A DNA stretch of 64,000 nucleotides, taken from Parageobacillus caldoxylosilyticus NBRC 107762. GTDB lineage: Bacteria; Bacillota; Bacilli; Bacillales; Anoxybacillaceae. The stretch lies in NCBI RefSeq assembly GCF_000632715.1, contig NZ_BAWO01000031.1:16434-80433 (forward strand). Reading direction: 5' to 3'. A program made the position numbers and the translations under genes. Below, piece after piece: positions 7,875-17,186 of the stretch. Position 1 is the first letter of the stretch. Each line of letters begins with the position of its first letter. The notes below the pieces were generated by a model. It was not told the origin of the DNA. It did not search any database and was given only the letters and a program-made list of their open reading frames with translations.

Positions 7875-9437
7875 TTATACCGGATAGACGCCATGCTTTC
7901 TTTCCGAAAACGTCATATATTTGGACATATAGGCGTCAAAACGGCGGATCAGCTCATCGCGCAACTGGTTTGGAGCAATAATGCCGTCTACGACCATTTC
8001 CGATGCAAGCCGGTAGATATCGATATCGCGCCGATATTCTTCTCGTTTTTGCTCGACAAAGGCTGCGCGCTCTTCCTCCGGCAATTCGGCAATTTTATTC
8101 GCATACACTGCATTGACTGCTGCTTCCGGCCCCATGACGGCGATTTGCGCGTTTGGAAACGCCAAGCAACAATCCGGCTCAAACGCCGGTCCCGCCATCG
8201 CATACAGCCCAGCGCCGTACGCTTTGCGCACGATGATCGAGATTTTTGGCACGGTTGCTTCCGACATCGCCGAGATCATTTTCGCTCCGTGACGGATAAT
8301 GCCCGCGCGCTCGACTTTCGTACCAATCATAAAACCTGGTATGTCGGCTAAAAAGAGAAGCGGAATGTTAAACGCATCGCAAAGAGTGATAAATTTGGCC
8401 GCTTTGTCGGCAGAATCGTGGAACAGCACCCCTCCTTTGACGCGCGGCTGATTGGCGATAATACCGATCGGTTGGCCGTTTAAGCGCGCCAGTCCGGTAA
8501 TAATCTCTGGCGCAAATAACTTCTTAATTTCGCAAAATGACCCTTCGTCGATCACGCGCTCAATCAAATCGTACATGTTAAATGGGGCGTTTTGGTTCGC
8601 CGGAAGAATATCTTCAATCGTTTTTTCGAAGGCTTTTGGCGGCTTGGCTTCCGTAACTGGCGGCTTTTCGCTGTAATTAGCCGGAAAGTAGGATAAATAG
8701 CGGCGGGCATAGGCGATCGCCTCTTCCTCCGTTTTCACAAGCACATCGCCGCAGCCGGAAACGGTACAATGCATGCGGGCGCCGCCCATCTCTTCGAGCG
8801 TCACTTTTTCCCCAATCACCATCTCCGCCATGCGCGGGGATCCTAAATACATTGACGCATTCCCTTCAACCATAATGACAATATCGCAAAACGCCGGAAT
8901 ATACGCGCCCCCGGCCGCAGACGGCCCAAACAGGAGACAGACTTGCGGCACTTTTCCTGATAATTTCACTTGGTTATAAAAAATTCTTCCTGCACCACGC
9001 CGACCTGGAAACATTTCAATTTGGTCCGTGATGCGTGCACCGGCCGAGTCGACTAAATAAAGAATCGGGCAACGCAGCTTTTCCGCCGTTTCTTGAATGC
9101 GGATGATTTTTTCCACCGTCCGCGCTCCCCAGGAGCCCGCTTTCACCGTCGAATCATTGGCCATCACGCAAACAGTCTGTCCGTTGATTTTTCCTACCCC
9201 GGTCACAACACCGTCGGCTGGAAGCCCATCGGCAAGACAGTTGGCAAATAGTGCATCTTCAAATTCGAGCCCGTTATCCAATAGCAATTTTAAGCGGTCG
9301 CGGACAAACATCTTTCCTTGCACCGCGTTTTTTTCGTGGTATTTTGGCGCTCCGCCTTGTTCAATTTGTCGGATTCGCTCCTGCAATTGCTCTGTCAGCA
9401 CTGCATTTTGTTTTTTCGCAACATCGTTCATTCCCAT
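7875..9437 (-). CDS. yngE: Methylcrotonyl-CoA/acyl-CoA carboxylase, carboxyltransferase (beta) subunit
   Basis: Transfers CO2 from carboxybiotin to 3-methylcrotonyl-CoA (possibly also other acyl-CoAs) in leucine breakdown. The 520 residues cover both crotonase-like halves of the carboxyltransferase: the N-lobe with VDSAGARITDQIEMFPGRRGAGRIFYNQVKLSG, the C-lobe with FLADIPGFMIGTKVERAGIIRHGAK. ATG at 9437 is chosen over 9431 because TCCTCCT (AGGAGGA) lies seven bases upstream. It is the last gene of the seven-gene operon and starts 13 bases after the hydratase stop. Family members with a free biotin carboxylase and a tiny BCCP match B. subtilis YngE. Confidence 0.93.
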   Translation of the reverse strand: MGMNDVAKKQNAVLTEQLQERIRQIEQGGAPKYHEKNAVQGKMFVRDRLKLLLDNGLEFEDALFANCLADGLPADGVVTGVGKINGQTVCVMANDSTVKAGSWGARTVEKIIRIQETAEKLRCPILYLVDSAGARITDQIEMFPGRRGAGRIFYNQVKLSGKVPQVCLLFGPSAAGGAYIPAFCDIVIMVEGNASMYLGSPRMAEMVIGEKVTLEEMGGARMHCTVSGCGDVLVKTEEEAIAYARRYLSYFPANYSEKPPVTEAKPPKAFEKTIEDILPANQNAPFNMYDLIERVIDEGSFCEIKKLFAPEIITGLARLNGQPIGIIANQPRVKGGVLFHDSADKAAKFITLCDAFNIPLLFLADIPGFMIGTKVERAGIIRHGAKMISAMSEATVPKISIIVRKAYGAGLYAMAGPAFEPDCCLAFPNAQIAVMGPEAAVNAVYANKIAELPEEERAAFVEQKREEYRRDIDIYRLASEMVVDGIIAPNQLRDELIRRFDAYMSKYMTFSERKHGVYPV

Positions 9438-9449
9438 GCTGTCTTCCTC

Positions 9450-10232
9450 CTATTCCCCTTTGTAGACCGGTTTTCTTTTTTCTTTAAACGCCTGCAATCC
9501 TTCAAGACGGTCCTTTGTTGGAATGGTCACTTCATATGCCATTTGCTCGAGACGCAACCCGGTCGCCAAATCGACATCCAAGCCGCGGTTCACCGCAAGT
9601 TTCGCCTGCCTTACGGCGATTGGCGCGTTGGCGGCGATTTGCCCAGCAATTTCGAGCGCTTTCTCCATTAATTGCGCTCGCGGCACCACGTATTCGACAA
9701 GGCCGATTTGTGCCGCTTCTTGGGCGGTAATGCGCTTCGCGGTAAAAATCAATTCTTTCGCCTTTCCTTTTCCGATGAGACGCGGAAGCCGCTGCGTTCC
9801 CCCTGCGCCAGGAATAATTCCTAAAGACGTTTCCGTAAGCCCCAGTTGCGCCGTGTCTACTGCCACGCGAATATCGCAGGCAAGAGCAAGCTCCAGACCG
9901 CCTCCAAACGCCGAGCCATTTAGGACAGCGATGACGGGCTGCGGCAGCTGTTCTACCTGGTTGATCGTCTCGCGAATGAGAGCGACCGTTTTCCGTACTT
10001 CCGTTTCATTCATGCCGGCGCGTTCTTTTAAATCGGCTCCGGCGCAAAAGACTTTTTCCCCCGCCCCGGTCACAATGACAACGCGAATGTCCTTCCGGAA
10101 AGCAAGATCGCCAAGAAGCTCGGACAGCTCGTTTAAGAGCGAGGACGACAGCGCGTTCGCCGCTTCCGGTCTATTTAACGTCACTATTGCAATACCATTT
10201 TCCTGCAACTCGTATGAAACGAATGATGACAT
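9450..10232 (-). CDS. yngF: Enoyl-CoA hydratase/isomerase family, probable methylglutaconyl-CoA hydratase
   Basis: Crotonase-fold enzyme of 260 residues that would hydrate 3-methylglutaconyl-CoA to HMG-CoA, the step after the carboxylase. Visible features are NRPEAANALSS at the N-terminus, the oxyanion-hole GAGEKVFCAGADLKE and the active-site region GSAFGGGLELALACDIR with LGIIPGAGGTQRLPR. These carry the two acidic residues of true hydratases. ATG at 10232 has AAAGGGGG upstream; the upstream codons of the open frame do not resemble the family. It starts 16 bases after the HMG-CoA lyase stop. Confidence 0.92.
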   Translation of the reverse strand: MSSFVSYELQENGIAIVTLNRPEAANALSSSLLNELSELLGDLAFRKDIRVVIVTGAGEKVFCAGADLKERAGMNETEVRKTVALIRETINQVEQLPQPVIAVLNGSAFGGGLELALACDIRVAVDTAQLGLTETSLGIIPGAGGTQRLPRLIGKGKAKELIFTAKRITAQEAAQIGLVEYVVPRAQLMEKALEIAGQIAANAPIAVRQAKLAVNRGLDVDLATGLRLEQMAYEVTIPTKDRLEGLQAFKEKRKPVYKGE

Positions 10233-10248
10233 CGTATTCCCCCTTTGA

Positions 10249-11148
10249 TTACCGAGCAATGGTTTGTAAGTACCGGCTAGAAAGCGGACGCCCGATTTTA
10301 TCGCGAATAAACAGCGCCGCTTCTGTCAGCTGTTTGACATCGATGCCTGTAGCAATATCCATGCCATGAAGCATATAGACTAAATCGTCTGTCGCCACAT
10401 TCCCCGACGCGCCTGGCGCGTACGGGCAGCCTCCTAATCCGCCAAGCGAACTGTCAAATGTTGTAATCCCCATTTCCAACGAAACGAGAATATTCGCTAA
10501 AGCCGTCCCCCTCGTGTCATGAAAATGCATGGCCAGCTTTTCCTTTGGAAAGCGTTGCAAGACAGCTTCCAGCACTTCTTGCACTTGCTTCGGCGTGGCG
10601 ATTCCAATCGTATCTCCTAACGAAAGCTCATCAATTCCCATAGCAAACAATCGTTCTGAAACGCGAATCACTTGTTCGATCGAAACGTTTCCTTCATATG
10701 GGCAGCCGAATACCGTCGATACATAGCCGCGCACCGCTTTTCCTTCTTGTTTGGCCATTTTCACCACTTCTTCTAACACCGGAAACGTTTCCGCGATCGA
10801 TTTGTTGATGTTTTTACGGTTATGCGTTTCACTCGCGGACATAAAGACGGCAACTTCATCTACCTGCGTGGCCAGCGCTTTTTCCAATCCTTTTTGGTTC
10901 GGAACGAGCGCGGCGTACGTCACGCCTGGCACCCGTTCAATTCCCGTCGCTACTTCCAACGCATCGGCAAGCTGCGGAATCCATTTTGGGTGGACAAAAG
11001 AAGTAATCTCAATATACGTTAAACCTGTTTTCGACAGTTGATTAATCCAGGCAATTTTATCTTCGGTGGCGATTTGTGCTTTTTCATTCTGCAGTCCGTC
11101 GCGCGGGCCGACTTCTTTGATGGTGACATGTGTTGGCCATTTGCCCAT
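10249..11148 (-). CDS. yngG: Hydroxymethylglutaryl-CoA lyase
   Basis: Cleaves HMG-CoA to acetyl-CoA and acetoacetate, ending leucine degradation. The TIM barrel of 299 residues shows VGPRDGLQNE (catalytic Asp and Arg), the ETHNRKNINKS loop, MHFHDTRGTALAN (metal-binding His pair) and the C-terminal GGCPYAPGASGNVATDD with the active-site cysteine. ATG at 11148 is the start: AGGTG sits six bases before it, while the GTG at 11157 overlaps that site. The length equals that of B. subtilis YngG. Confidence 0.94.
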   Translation of the reverse strand: MGKWPTHVTIKEVGPRDGLQNEKAQIATEDKIAWINQLSKTGLTYIEITSFVHPKWIPQLADALEVATGIERVPGVTYAALVPNQKGLEKALATQVDEVAVFMSASETHNRKNINKSIAETFPVLEEVVKMAKQEGKAVRGYVSTVFGCPYEGNVSIEQVIRVSERLFAMGIDELSLGDTIGIATPKQVQEVLEAVLQRFPKEKLAMHFHDTRGTALANILVSLEMGITTFDSSLGGLGGCPYAPGASGNVATDDLVYMLHGMDIATGIDVKQLTEAALFIRDKIGRPLSSRYLQTIAR

Positions 11149-11160
11149 TTCTCTCACCTC

Positions 11161-11373
11161 TTATTCTAATTCGAGCAGCACGTCGCCCTCGTTCACAAAG
11201 TCCCCTTCTTGTACATTGATTTGTTTGACAACTCCCGAAGACTCCGCCGCAATCGGGATTTCCATTTTCATGGACTCTAAAATGATCACATCTTGCCCTT
11301 CTTCAACTTGGTCCCCTACCGCTACAACAATTTTCCACACACTTCCTGCCATTGATGCGACTACTTGACTCAT
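11161..11373 (-). CDS. yngHB: Biotin carboxyl carrier (biotin/lipoyl attachment) protein
   Basis: A 70-residue stand-alone carrier domain. The biotinylated lysine lies in ESMKMEIP (Lys36), at the hairpin turn of a single barrel-sandwich domain. It moves carboxyl groups between the biotin carboxylase encoded just upstream and the carboxyltransferase YngE at the operon's end. It is far shorter than AccB because the Pro/Ala linker is missing. Its placement between yngH and yngG matches B. subtilis. BirA must biotinylate it, a link to the BirA-controlled bioB at 39347 in this window. Confidence 0.94.
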   Translation of the reverse strand: MSQVVASMAGSVWKIVVAVGDQVEEGQDVIILESMKMEIPIAAESSGVVKQINVQEGDFVNEGDVLLELE

Positions 11374-11394
11374 CGTTTTCTTCCTCCATTTCTT

Positions 11395-12747
11395 CTATTT
11401 TGTCGTTGTGGTTTGCAAATGTTTTTCGACGAAGTTAGTGGTTGTATCTCCTGCTTGGAACGCAGGGTGGGAAAGCACCTCTTTTAGCATTGGAATGTTT
11501 GTTTTAATTCCTTCAATTTGATAATTTTCTAGCGCTGCAAGCATGCGTTTGATCGCTTCTTGGCGGTCGTTGCCTTTCGTAATGAGTTTGGCAATCATGG
11601 GATCGTAAAACGGCGTGACCGTCATGCCGCTTTGCACCGCCGTTTCATTGCGCACGTATTCCCCTTGCGGCAGCCCGAAGACCGTGATTTTTCCTGGCGA
11701 CGGTAAAAATGTTTTCGGATCTTCCGCATAGATGCGCACTTCGATCGCATGGCCGTCGCGGCGGATATGTTCCTGCCGATAGCGAAGCGGCTCACCGGCG
11801 GCGACGCGCAGCTGTTCTTCAACTAAATCGAGTCCGGTAATTTCTTCGGTAACCGGGTGTTCCACTTGCAGTCTCGTATTCATTTCAAGAAAATAAAAGT
11901 TTTTCTGTTCATCGACTAAAAATTCAATCGTTCCGGCGTTCGTATAGCCGATATGTTTGGCAGCCTTGACAGCGGCTTCCCCCATTTTCCGCCGCGTTTT
12001 TTCATCTAAAAACGGCGATGGTGCCTCTTCGACGACTTTTTGGTGGCGGCGCTGAATCGAACATTCCCGCTCCCACAAATAAATGCAGTTCCCATGTTTG
12101 TCGGCGAGAAGCTGAATCTCAATATGACGTGGATTGGCGATATATTTCTCTAAATACATCGCCCCGTCGCCGAAGAATGAAGCGGCCCGCTTTTGATTGC
12201 CGGCAAACGCTTTGCGCAGCTCGTCTTCATCGCGCACGATTTGCATGCCGATGCCGCCGCCTCCCGCCGAAGCCTTTAACATAATCGGATAGCCGATCGC
12301 TTCAGCGGTTTTTACCGCTTCCTCGACATCTTGAAGCGGAAAGGCGATGCCGGGTACGATCGGCACTCCGGCCGTTTCCATCGTTTTTCTCGCTTCAATT
12401 TTGCTTCCCATTTTTGCGATCACATCCGCTTTCGGCCCGATAAAGACGATGCCTTCTTCTTCGCAGCGGCGGGCGAATTGCGGATTTTCCGATAACAATC
12501 CGTAGCCCGGATGGATGGCTTCCGCTTTTGTCGCTTTCGCCACTTCAATAATTTTCTCGATATTTAAATAGCTTTCGCTTACGCGTGGCTTTCCGATCAA
12601 ATGTGCCTCATCCGCCAGCTTGACGTGAAGCGAGTCAGCATCCGCTTCCGAATAGATCGCCACCGTTTGAATCCCTAACTTTTTGCACGTGCGAATCACC
12701 CTTACCGCAATCTCCCCGCGGTTGGCGATCAATATTTTTGCAAACAT
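11395..12747 (-). CDS. yngH: Biotin carboxylase subunit of methylcrotonyl-CoA carboxylase
   Basis: ATP-grasp enzyme that carboxylates biotin on YngHB. The 450 residues comprise the N-domain (FAKILIANRGEIAVRVIRTCKKLGI), the ATP-grasp with the glycine-rich KASAGGGGIGMQIV, and the C-domain with EMNTRLQVEHPVTE. It lacks the fused biotin domain of typical MCC alpha chains, so the carboxylase is split into three chains. ATG at 12747 follows AAGGGTGA; the open frame extends 27 codons further but without family similarity. Confusion with the housekeeping AccC is possible by sequence, but the operon settles its role. Confidence 0.93.
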   Translation of the reverse strand: MFAKILIANRGEIAVRVIRTCKKLGIQTVAIYSEADADSLHVKLADEAHLIGKPRVSESYLNIEKIIEVAKATKAEAIHPGYGLLSENPQFARRCEEEGIVFIGPKADVIAKMGSKIEARKTMETAGVPIVPGIAFPLQDVEEAVKTAEAIGYPIMLKASAGGGGIGMQIVRDEDELRKAFAGNQKRAASFFGDGAMYLEKYIANPRHIEIQLLADKHGNCIYLWERECSIQRRHQKVVEEAPSPFLDEKTRRKMGEAAVKAAKHIGYTNAGTIEFLVDEQKNFYFLEMNTRLQVEHPVTEEITGLDLVEEQLRVAAGEPLRYRQEHIRRDGHAIEVRIYAEDPKTFLPSPGKITVFGLPQGEYVRNETAVQSGMTVTPFYDPMIAKLITKGNDRQEAIKRMLAALENYQIEGIKTNIPMLKEVLSHPAFQAGDTTTNFVEKHLQTTTTK

Positions 12748-12833
12748 CCCATCACCCTTTGTCTCCTTAGTTAGTTTCGTTTTATTGCGAAGCGGGACGG
12801 CGAAATAACGCGCCGCTTCGCCAGACAATTGTT

Positions 12834-14468
12834 TTAGTTCGTCAATCTGAGACGCTGTTTCGCCATTTCGCGCAATTTAAATTTCTGTATTTTTCCGGAG
12901 GCTGTCATCGGATACGAGTCGATGAATTCGATATAGCGCGGGATTTTATGGCGCGAGATTTTCCCGCGGCAAAACTCGCGAATTTCTTCTGCAGTTGCCG
13001 TCTGTCCTTCTTTCAAAATAATCCACGCCATCACTTCTTCTCCATATTTTTCATCCGGCACGCCGACGACTTGAACATCCAAAATTTTTGGATGTTTGTA
13101 TAAAAATTCTTCAATTTCACGCGGGTAAATATTTTCGCCGCCGCGAATAATCATGTCTTTTAAACGTCCTGTGATCCGGCAATATCCGTTTTCATCCATC
13201 ACCGCTAAATCGCCGGTATGCAGCCATCCATCTTCATCAATCACTTCTTTCGTTGCATCTGGATTGTTGTAATAGCCTTTCATCACATGGTAACCGCGCG
13301 TGCATAATTCCCCTTGCACACCTGGCGGCACTTCTTTATTTGTCCCAGGCTCGACGATTTTCACTTCGACATTTGGCAGCGCACGACCGACCGTTTCCAC
13401 GCGCAAGTGAATCGGGTCATCCGTTCTTGTCTGTGTGATCACCGGCGATGATTCTGTCTGACCATAAGCAATCGTAATCTCTTTTATTCCCATTTTCTCG
13501 ATGACCGCTTTCATCACTTCAATCGGGCAAGGAGAGCCGGCCATAATTCCCTTGCGAAGCGTTGATAAATCATATTTTTCAAAATCAGGATCGTTTAATT
13601 CGGCAATAAACATCGTCGGCACCCCATGCAAGGCCGTGCATCTTTCCGCTTGCACGGTTTGCAGCACTTGTTTCGGGTTAAATTCCTGCACCGGCACCAT
13701 CGTTGCCCCGACCGTAGCGCATGCCAACGTGCTCATCACGCAGCCGAAGCAATGGAAGAACGGCACTGGGATGCAGAGGCGGTCACTTTTGGTGAGCTTC
13801 ATGCACTGCGCAACATTATAGGCATTGTTGACAATATTGTAGTGGGTGAGCATCACGCCTTTCGGGAATCCCGTCGTTCCCGAAGTGTACTGCATGTTGA
13901 TGACATCATGCGGATCGAGCGAGTTCATCCGTTCATCAAGTTGTTCTTCCGGCACATCATGCGCCATCGCAAGAATGTCGTTCCATGTAAACATCCCCGG
14001 ATAGCGTTTCTCCCCAATGAACACGACATTTTTCAATTTTGGCAAACGCTTGGACTGAAGCTTTCCAGGCTCGCATGTGCGCAGCTCCGGAACAATCTCG
14101 TAAACAATATCCACGTAAGAAGAACCGCGATATTGTTCGATTAAAAAGAGCGTCGTCGAATCGGATTGTTTTAATAAATACTCTAATTCTGCGGCGCGGT
14201 AGTTTGTATTGACAGTAACAAGCACTGCTCCCATTTTTCCGGTCGCAAATTGACAAGCGATCCATTCCGGCACATTGGTTGCCCAAATCGACACATTTTC
14301 CCCTTTTTCAATGCCAAGCCGCATCAACCCGCGCGCCACTAGACGGCAATAGTCATTAAATTGCCTATACGTCATCCGTAGGCCGCGGTCTGCATACACA
14401 ACCGCCTCATGATCCGGATGCAACCTCGCTTTTTCCTCCAGCAGCTTCCCCACCGTGACCGTCAACAT
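12834..14468 (-). CDS. yngI: AMP-dependent acyl-CoA synthetase
   Basis: Activates a fatty or branched-chain acid to its CoA thioester through an acyl-adenylate. The 544 residues show the P-loop-like [16 protein letters not shown], the AYGQTESSP substrate motif and the hinge [22 protein letters not shown]. The C-terminal catalytic lysine lies in [13 protein letters not shown]. It lies second in the leucine operon, 59 bases after the dehydrogenase, behind GGGGAGGAG. Given its company, isovalerate or another short branched acid is the likely substrate, which would let the operon work on external isovalerate as well. Specificity is inferred only. Confidence 0.92.
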   Translation of the reverse strand: MLTVTVGKLLEEKARLHPDHEAVVYADRGLRMTYRQFNDYCRLVARGLMRLGIEKGENVSIWATNVPEWIACQFATGKMGAVLVTVNTNYRAAELEYLLKQSDSTTLFLIEQYRGSSYVDIVYEIVPELRTCEPGKLQSKRLPKLKNVVFIGEKRYPGMFTWNDILAMAHDVPEEQLDERMNSLDPHDVINMQYTSGTTGFPKGVMLTHYNIVNNAYNVAQCMKLTKSDRLCIPVPFFHCFGCVMSTLACATVGATMVPVQEFNPKQVLQTVQAERCTALHGVPTMFIAELNDPDFEKYDLSTLRKGIMAGSPCPIEVMKAVIEKMGIKEITIAYGQTESSPVITQTRTDDPIHLRVETVGRALPNVEVKIVEPGTNKEVPPGVQGELCTRGYHVMKGYYNNPDATKEVIDEDGWLHTGDLAVMDENGYCRITGRLKDMIIRGGENIYPREIEEFLYKHPKILDVQVVGVPDEKYGEEVMAWIILKEGQTATAEEIREFCRGKISRHKIPRYIEFIDSYPMTASGKIQKFKLREMAKQRLRLTN

Positions 14469-14527
14469 AAACCGTCTCCTCCCCTTTGTCCAGATTCATT
14501 TCTAGCTATATGCGCATTTCCCGGTAT

Positions 14528-15670
14528 TTAGCATCCAAGTTGACGAGCGATGACCAGACGTTGAATTTCGGACGTGCCTTCCCCGATTTCCATTAGTTTA
14601 ATGTCGCGCAAATGGCGCTCGACTTCATACTCTTTCATATAGCCATAGCCGCCGTGAATTTGAATCGCCTGGTTGCAAACGCGAAAGCCCATTTCCGAAG
14701 CAAACAGTTTCGCGAACGATGCTTCTTTTGTGAACGGTTTGCCTTGATCCTTGAGCCATGCCGCTTTATACACCATATTGCGGGCGAGTTCAATTTCCAT
14801 CGCCATATCGGCAAGCTTAAACTGGATCGCTTGAAATTTTGAAATAGTCTGACCAAATTGGACACGCTCTTTTGCGTATTGAAGCGCTTTCTCAAATGCC
14901 GCTTGGGCAATGCCAACCGCCAATGCAGCAATGGAAATGCGGCCGCCATCAAGCGTGTATAAAAACTGTTTAAACCCTTTTTTCGGATCGCCAAGTACGT
15001 TTTCTTTCGGCACGCGGACGTTTTCAAACACAAGCTCACACGTATTGGAAGCGCGGACGCCCATTTTGTCGTAGTTCGAGCGAATCGTAAACCCTGGCGT
15101 ATCCGTTGGAACGATAATGGCGGAAATAATATTTTTGCCGCGTTCATCTTTTCCCGTTACCGCCGTGACAATCACCTGTCTGGAATATTGGGCATTGGTA
15201 ATCCAGCACTTTTCGCCGTTAATCACATATTCATCTCCATCCAATACCGCTGTAGTGCGTGTGCCGCCTGCATCAGATCCAGCGTTTGGTTCGGTCAAGC
15301 CAAACGCTCCCAACGTTTCTCCTTTCGCCATCGGAACAAGCCACTTTTGCTTTTGTTCTTCCGTGCCGAAATAATAAATCGGGCTTGCGCCTAAGGAAAC
15401 GGCAGCAGCATAGCTTAATCCGGTGCCGCCGCAAGCACGGCCGATTTCTTCGACAGCGATGGCATAGGAAATCGTATCTCCGCCCGAACCGCCATACTTT
15501 TCTGGAAACGGGATGCCTAAAAGCCCTAATTCGCCCATCTTTTTAAACACTTCAACAGGAAAATACGCTTCTTCATCCCATTTCGCCGCGTATGGCGCAA
15601 TTTCCTTCTCGGCAAAGTCACGAACCATCTCTTTAATCATCTGCTGCTCTTTTGTTAATTCGAAATTCAT
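14528..15670 (-). CDS. yngJ: Acyl-CoA dehydrogenase, probable isovaleryl-CoA dehydrogenase
   Basis: FAD flavoenzyme that oxidises isovaleryl-CoA to 3-methylcrotonyl-CoA. The 380 residues carry both acyl-CoA dehydrogenase signatures: GAFGLTEPNAGSDAGGTRTTA, which binds FAD and substrate, and QIHGGYGYMKEYEVERHLRDIK near the C-terminus. IGEGTSEIQRLVIARQL closes the chain. The catalytic base should be the Glu of YEVERHLRD (the position used by most short-chain enzymes) or an equivalent; I did not resolve which. It is the first gene of the operon. The gap before it holds two palindromes for the neighbouring TetR protein. Confidence 0.92.
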   Translation of the reverse strand: MNFELTKEQQMIKEMVRDFAEKEIAPYAAKWDEEAYFPVEVFKKMGELGLLGIPFPEKYGGSGGDTISYAIAVEEIGRACGGTGLSYAAAVSLGASPIYYFGTEEQKQKWLVPMAKGETLGAFGLTEPNAGSDAGGTRTTAVLDGDEYVINGEKCWITNAQYSRQVIVTAVTGKDERGKNIISAIIVPTDTPGFTIRSNYDKMGVRASNTCELVFENVRVPKENVLGDPKKGFKQFLYTLDGGRISIAALAVGIAQAAFEKALQYAKERVQFGQTISKFQAIQFKLADMAMEIELARNMVYKAAWLKDQGKPFTKEASFAKLFASEMGFRVCNQAIQIHGGYGYMKEYEVERHLRDIKLMEIGEGTSEIQRLVIARQLGC

Positions 15671-15701
15671 TCTCTCTCCCCCATTAGATTTATCATTTAT
15701 C

Positions 15702-15725
15702 TTAAAACCGACTAGTCGGTTTTAA
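15702..15725. promoter_or_regulatory. TetR-type operator 1 (perfect palindrome)
   Basis: A perfect 24-bp palindrome centred on ACCGACTAGTCGGT, 32 bases before the yngJ start codon. A strong candidate repressor site for the TetR protein encoded at 15805-16455. Confidence 0.75.
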
Positions 15726-15733
15726 TCGTTAAC

Positions 15734-15768
15734 AATAGAAACAGATGACAACTGCCTCTGTTTCTATT
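15734..15768. repeat. Inverted repeat between the two TetR operators
   Basis: AATAGAAACAGA (15734-15745) and TCTGTTTCTATT (15757-15768) form a perfect 12-bp stem with an 11-base loop. No T run follows on the minus strand, so it is a weak terminator at best for the TetR gene. It may instead take part in regulation. Confidence 0.6.
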
Positions 15769-15770
15769 TA

Positions 15771-15788
15771 GACCGACTAGTTGGTTTC
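15771..15788. promoter_or_regulatory. TetR-type operator 2
   Basis: ACCGACTAGTTGGT inside 15771-15788 repeats the core of operator 1 with one change. It lies 17 bases after the TetR stop codon and about 46 bp upstream (relative to yngJ) of operator 1. Confidence 0.65.
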
Positions 15789-15804
15789 TTTACAAACACA
15801 CACA

Positions 15805-16455
15805 TTATTTCTCCTTCGAAAACGAATGAAACAAAGACGGAAGCAAAAATCGAGAAATGGACGGTTTTTCCTTCATTTCTTCCCTCAGCACGGCATGCAA
15901 AATAAAATCAGCAAAATATTTCGCGATTTGCTCGATCGTAAGCGGGCCTTCTGGGTTATACCATTTATACGTCCAGTTGACCATGCCGATAATCGACATG
16001 CCAGTAATTTCAACAGATAGTTCGGGACGGAATTCCCCTGCTTCGATCCCCTCGCGGATGACGCGAAAAATGACTTGTTTGAATTCATCACGTTTTCGGT
16101 TGATCTTTTCCGAGTATTCCGGCTTTAAATATGTGCTTTCCTGATAAAAAACAGTAATATGAGGCTTATATAAATGAAACACTTTAACAAATGACTGGAT
16201 AATGGCATATAAGCGCTCTGTCGGGGTTTTGTAGTTTTCATACGCTTCCTGCGCCTTATTCAAGACATACGTAATAAATACGTCATGAATGTGATAAAGC
16301 AGCTCGTCTTTTGACTTAAAGTTATGGTAAAAGCCGCCTTTTGACGTATCGCTTTCCGTCACAATGCGGTCAACGGTCACGCCGTGATACCCATATTTTT
16401 CAAAGAGGCGAAGAGCAGTGTCAATAATTCGGTCTTTTAGCGGTTTTTCTGCCAT
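15805..16455 (-). CDS. TetR/AcrR-family regulator, probable repressor of the leucine degradation operon
   Basis: The 216-residue regulator has an N-terminal HTH: IIDTALRLFEKYGYHGVTVDRI, then SDTSKGGFYHNFKSKDELLYH, with the typical K(G)GFYHxFxSK signature. The C-terminal ligand domain fits the fatty-acid/acyl-CoA-responsive members by length. It lies directly upstream of yngJ in the same direction, separated by 134 bases that contain two copies of a TetR-like palindrome. Repression of the operon with an acyl-CoA as inducer is the natural inference. It is not the B. subtilis FadR by operator sequence. Confidence 0.88.
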   Translation of the reverse strand: MAEKPLKDRIIDTALRLFEKYGYHGVTVDRIVTESDTSKGGFYHNFKSKDELLYHIHDVFITYVLNKAQEAYENYKTPTERLYAIIQSFVKVFHLYKPHITVFYQESTYLKPEYSEKINRKRDEFKQVIFRVIREGIEAGEFRPELSVEITGMSIIGMVNWTYKWYNPEGPLTIEQIAKYFADFILHAVLREEMKEKPSISRFLLPSLFHSFSKEK

Positions 16456-16599
16456 GAAAAATCTCCTTTGCTTTTATATTACCACTATTTTCTGAAAAAT
16501 AAAATATTTTTTGTTTAATTATAAAATACGGAATGGTTGCCGGAATTGTCAACTATCGTTTATCATCAATCATGTAACGAAAAAGAAAGGAACGATACG

Positions 16600-17145
16600 A
16601 TGGCAAAAATATTAGTGTTAAATGGCAGTTCAAGAGAAAACGGAAATACGGAACAGCTTACAAACATGATGTTGGAAGGAATCTCTTGTACCCACGTTCA
16701 TCTTAGAGACTTTCATATTCAGCCGATTGTTGACAAACGCCACGATCCGGCAGGGTTTACGAAAGTTGACGATGATTATGATCAAATGATGGAGCTCGTT
16801 CGCCAACATGATGTTCTTGTTTTTGCGACTCCCATCTATTGGTATGGAATGAGCGGGCATATGAAACAATTTATCGATCGCTGGTCACAAAGTTTACGGG
16901 ATACACGATTTTCTTTTAAAGAAGAAATGAAAAAGAAAAAAGGCTTTGTCGTGATTTGCGGCGGTGACGATCCGTATATAAAAGGTCTTCCGCTCATTCA
17001 ACAGTTTCAGTACATCTTCCAATTTATCGGTCTGGAATACATCGGCTATGTGATCGGAGAAGGAAACGCTCCTGGAGACGTTTTGCACGACAAACGAGCT
17101 ATCAGTCAAGCGAAATACTGGAATGCTTTTTTTCAAGCTCTTTAA
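16600..17145 (+). CDS. Flavodoxin-fold NAD(P)H-dependent FMN reductase/oxidoreductase
   Basis: The 181-residue flavoprotein begins with ILVLNGSSRENGNTEQLTN, the FMN phosphate loop of the NADPH-dependent FMN reductase family. ATPIYWYGMSGHMKQFIDRWSQ, which packs on the isoalloxazine ring, follows. ATG at 16600 has GAAAGGAAC upstream; the earlier in-frame ATG has no ribosome site. It is divergent from the TetR gene and ends in a good terminator. The substrate (quinone, nitro compound or free flavin) cannot be told. Confidence 0.85.
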   Translation: MAKILVLNGSSRENGNTEQLTNMMLEGISCTHVHLRDFHIQPIVDKRHDPAGFTKVDDDYDQMMELVRQHDVLVFATPIYWYGMSGHMKQFIDRWSQSLRDTRFSFKEEMKKKKGFVVICGGDDPYIKGLPLIQQFQYIFQFIGLEYIGYVIGEGNAPGDVLHDKRAISQAKYWNAFFQAL

Positions 17146-17176
17146 AAATTCCTCCGTTTTCAGCGGAGGAATTTTT
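17144..17176. terminator. Terminator after the FMN reductase
   Basis: AAAAATTCCTCCG (17144-17156) pairs with CGGAGGAATTTTT (17164-17176), with T runs on both strands. It overlaps the stop codon and may also serve the minus-strand esterase unit. Confidence 0.9.
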
Positions 17177-17186
17177 TCTTCATCCC

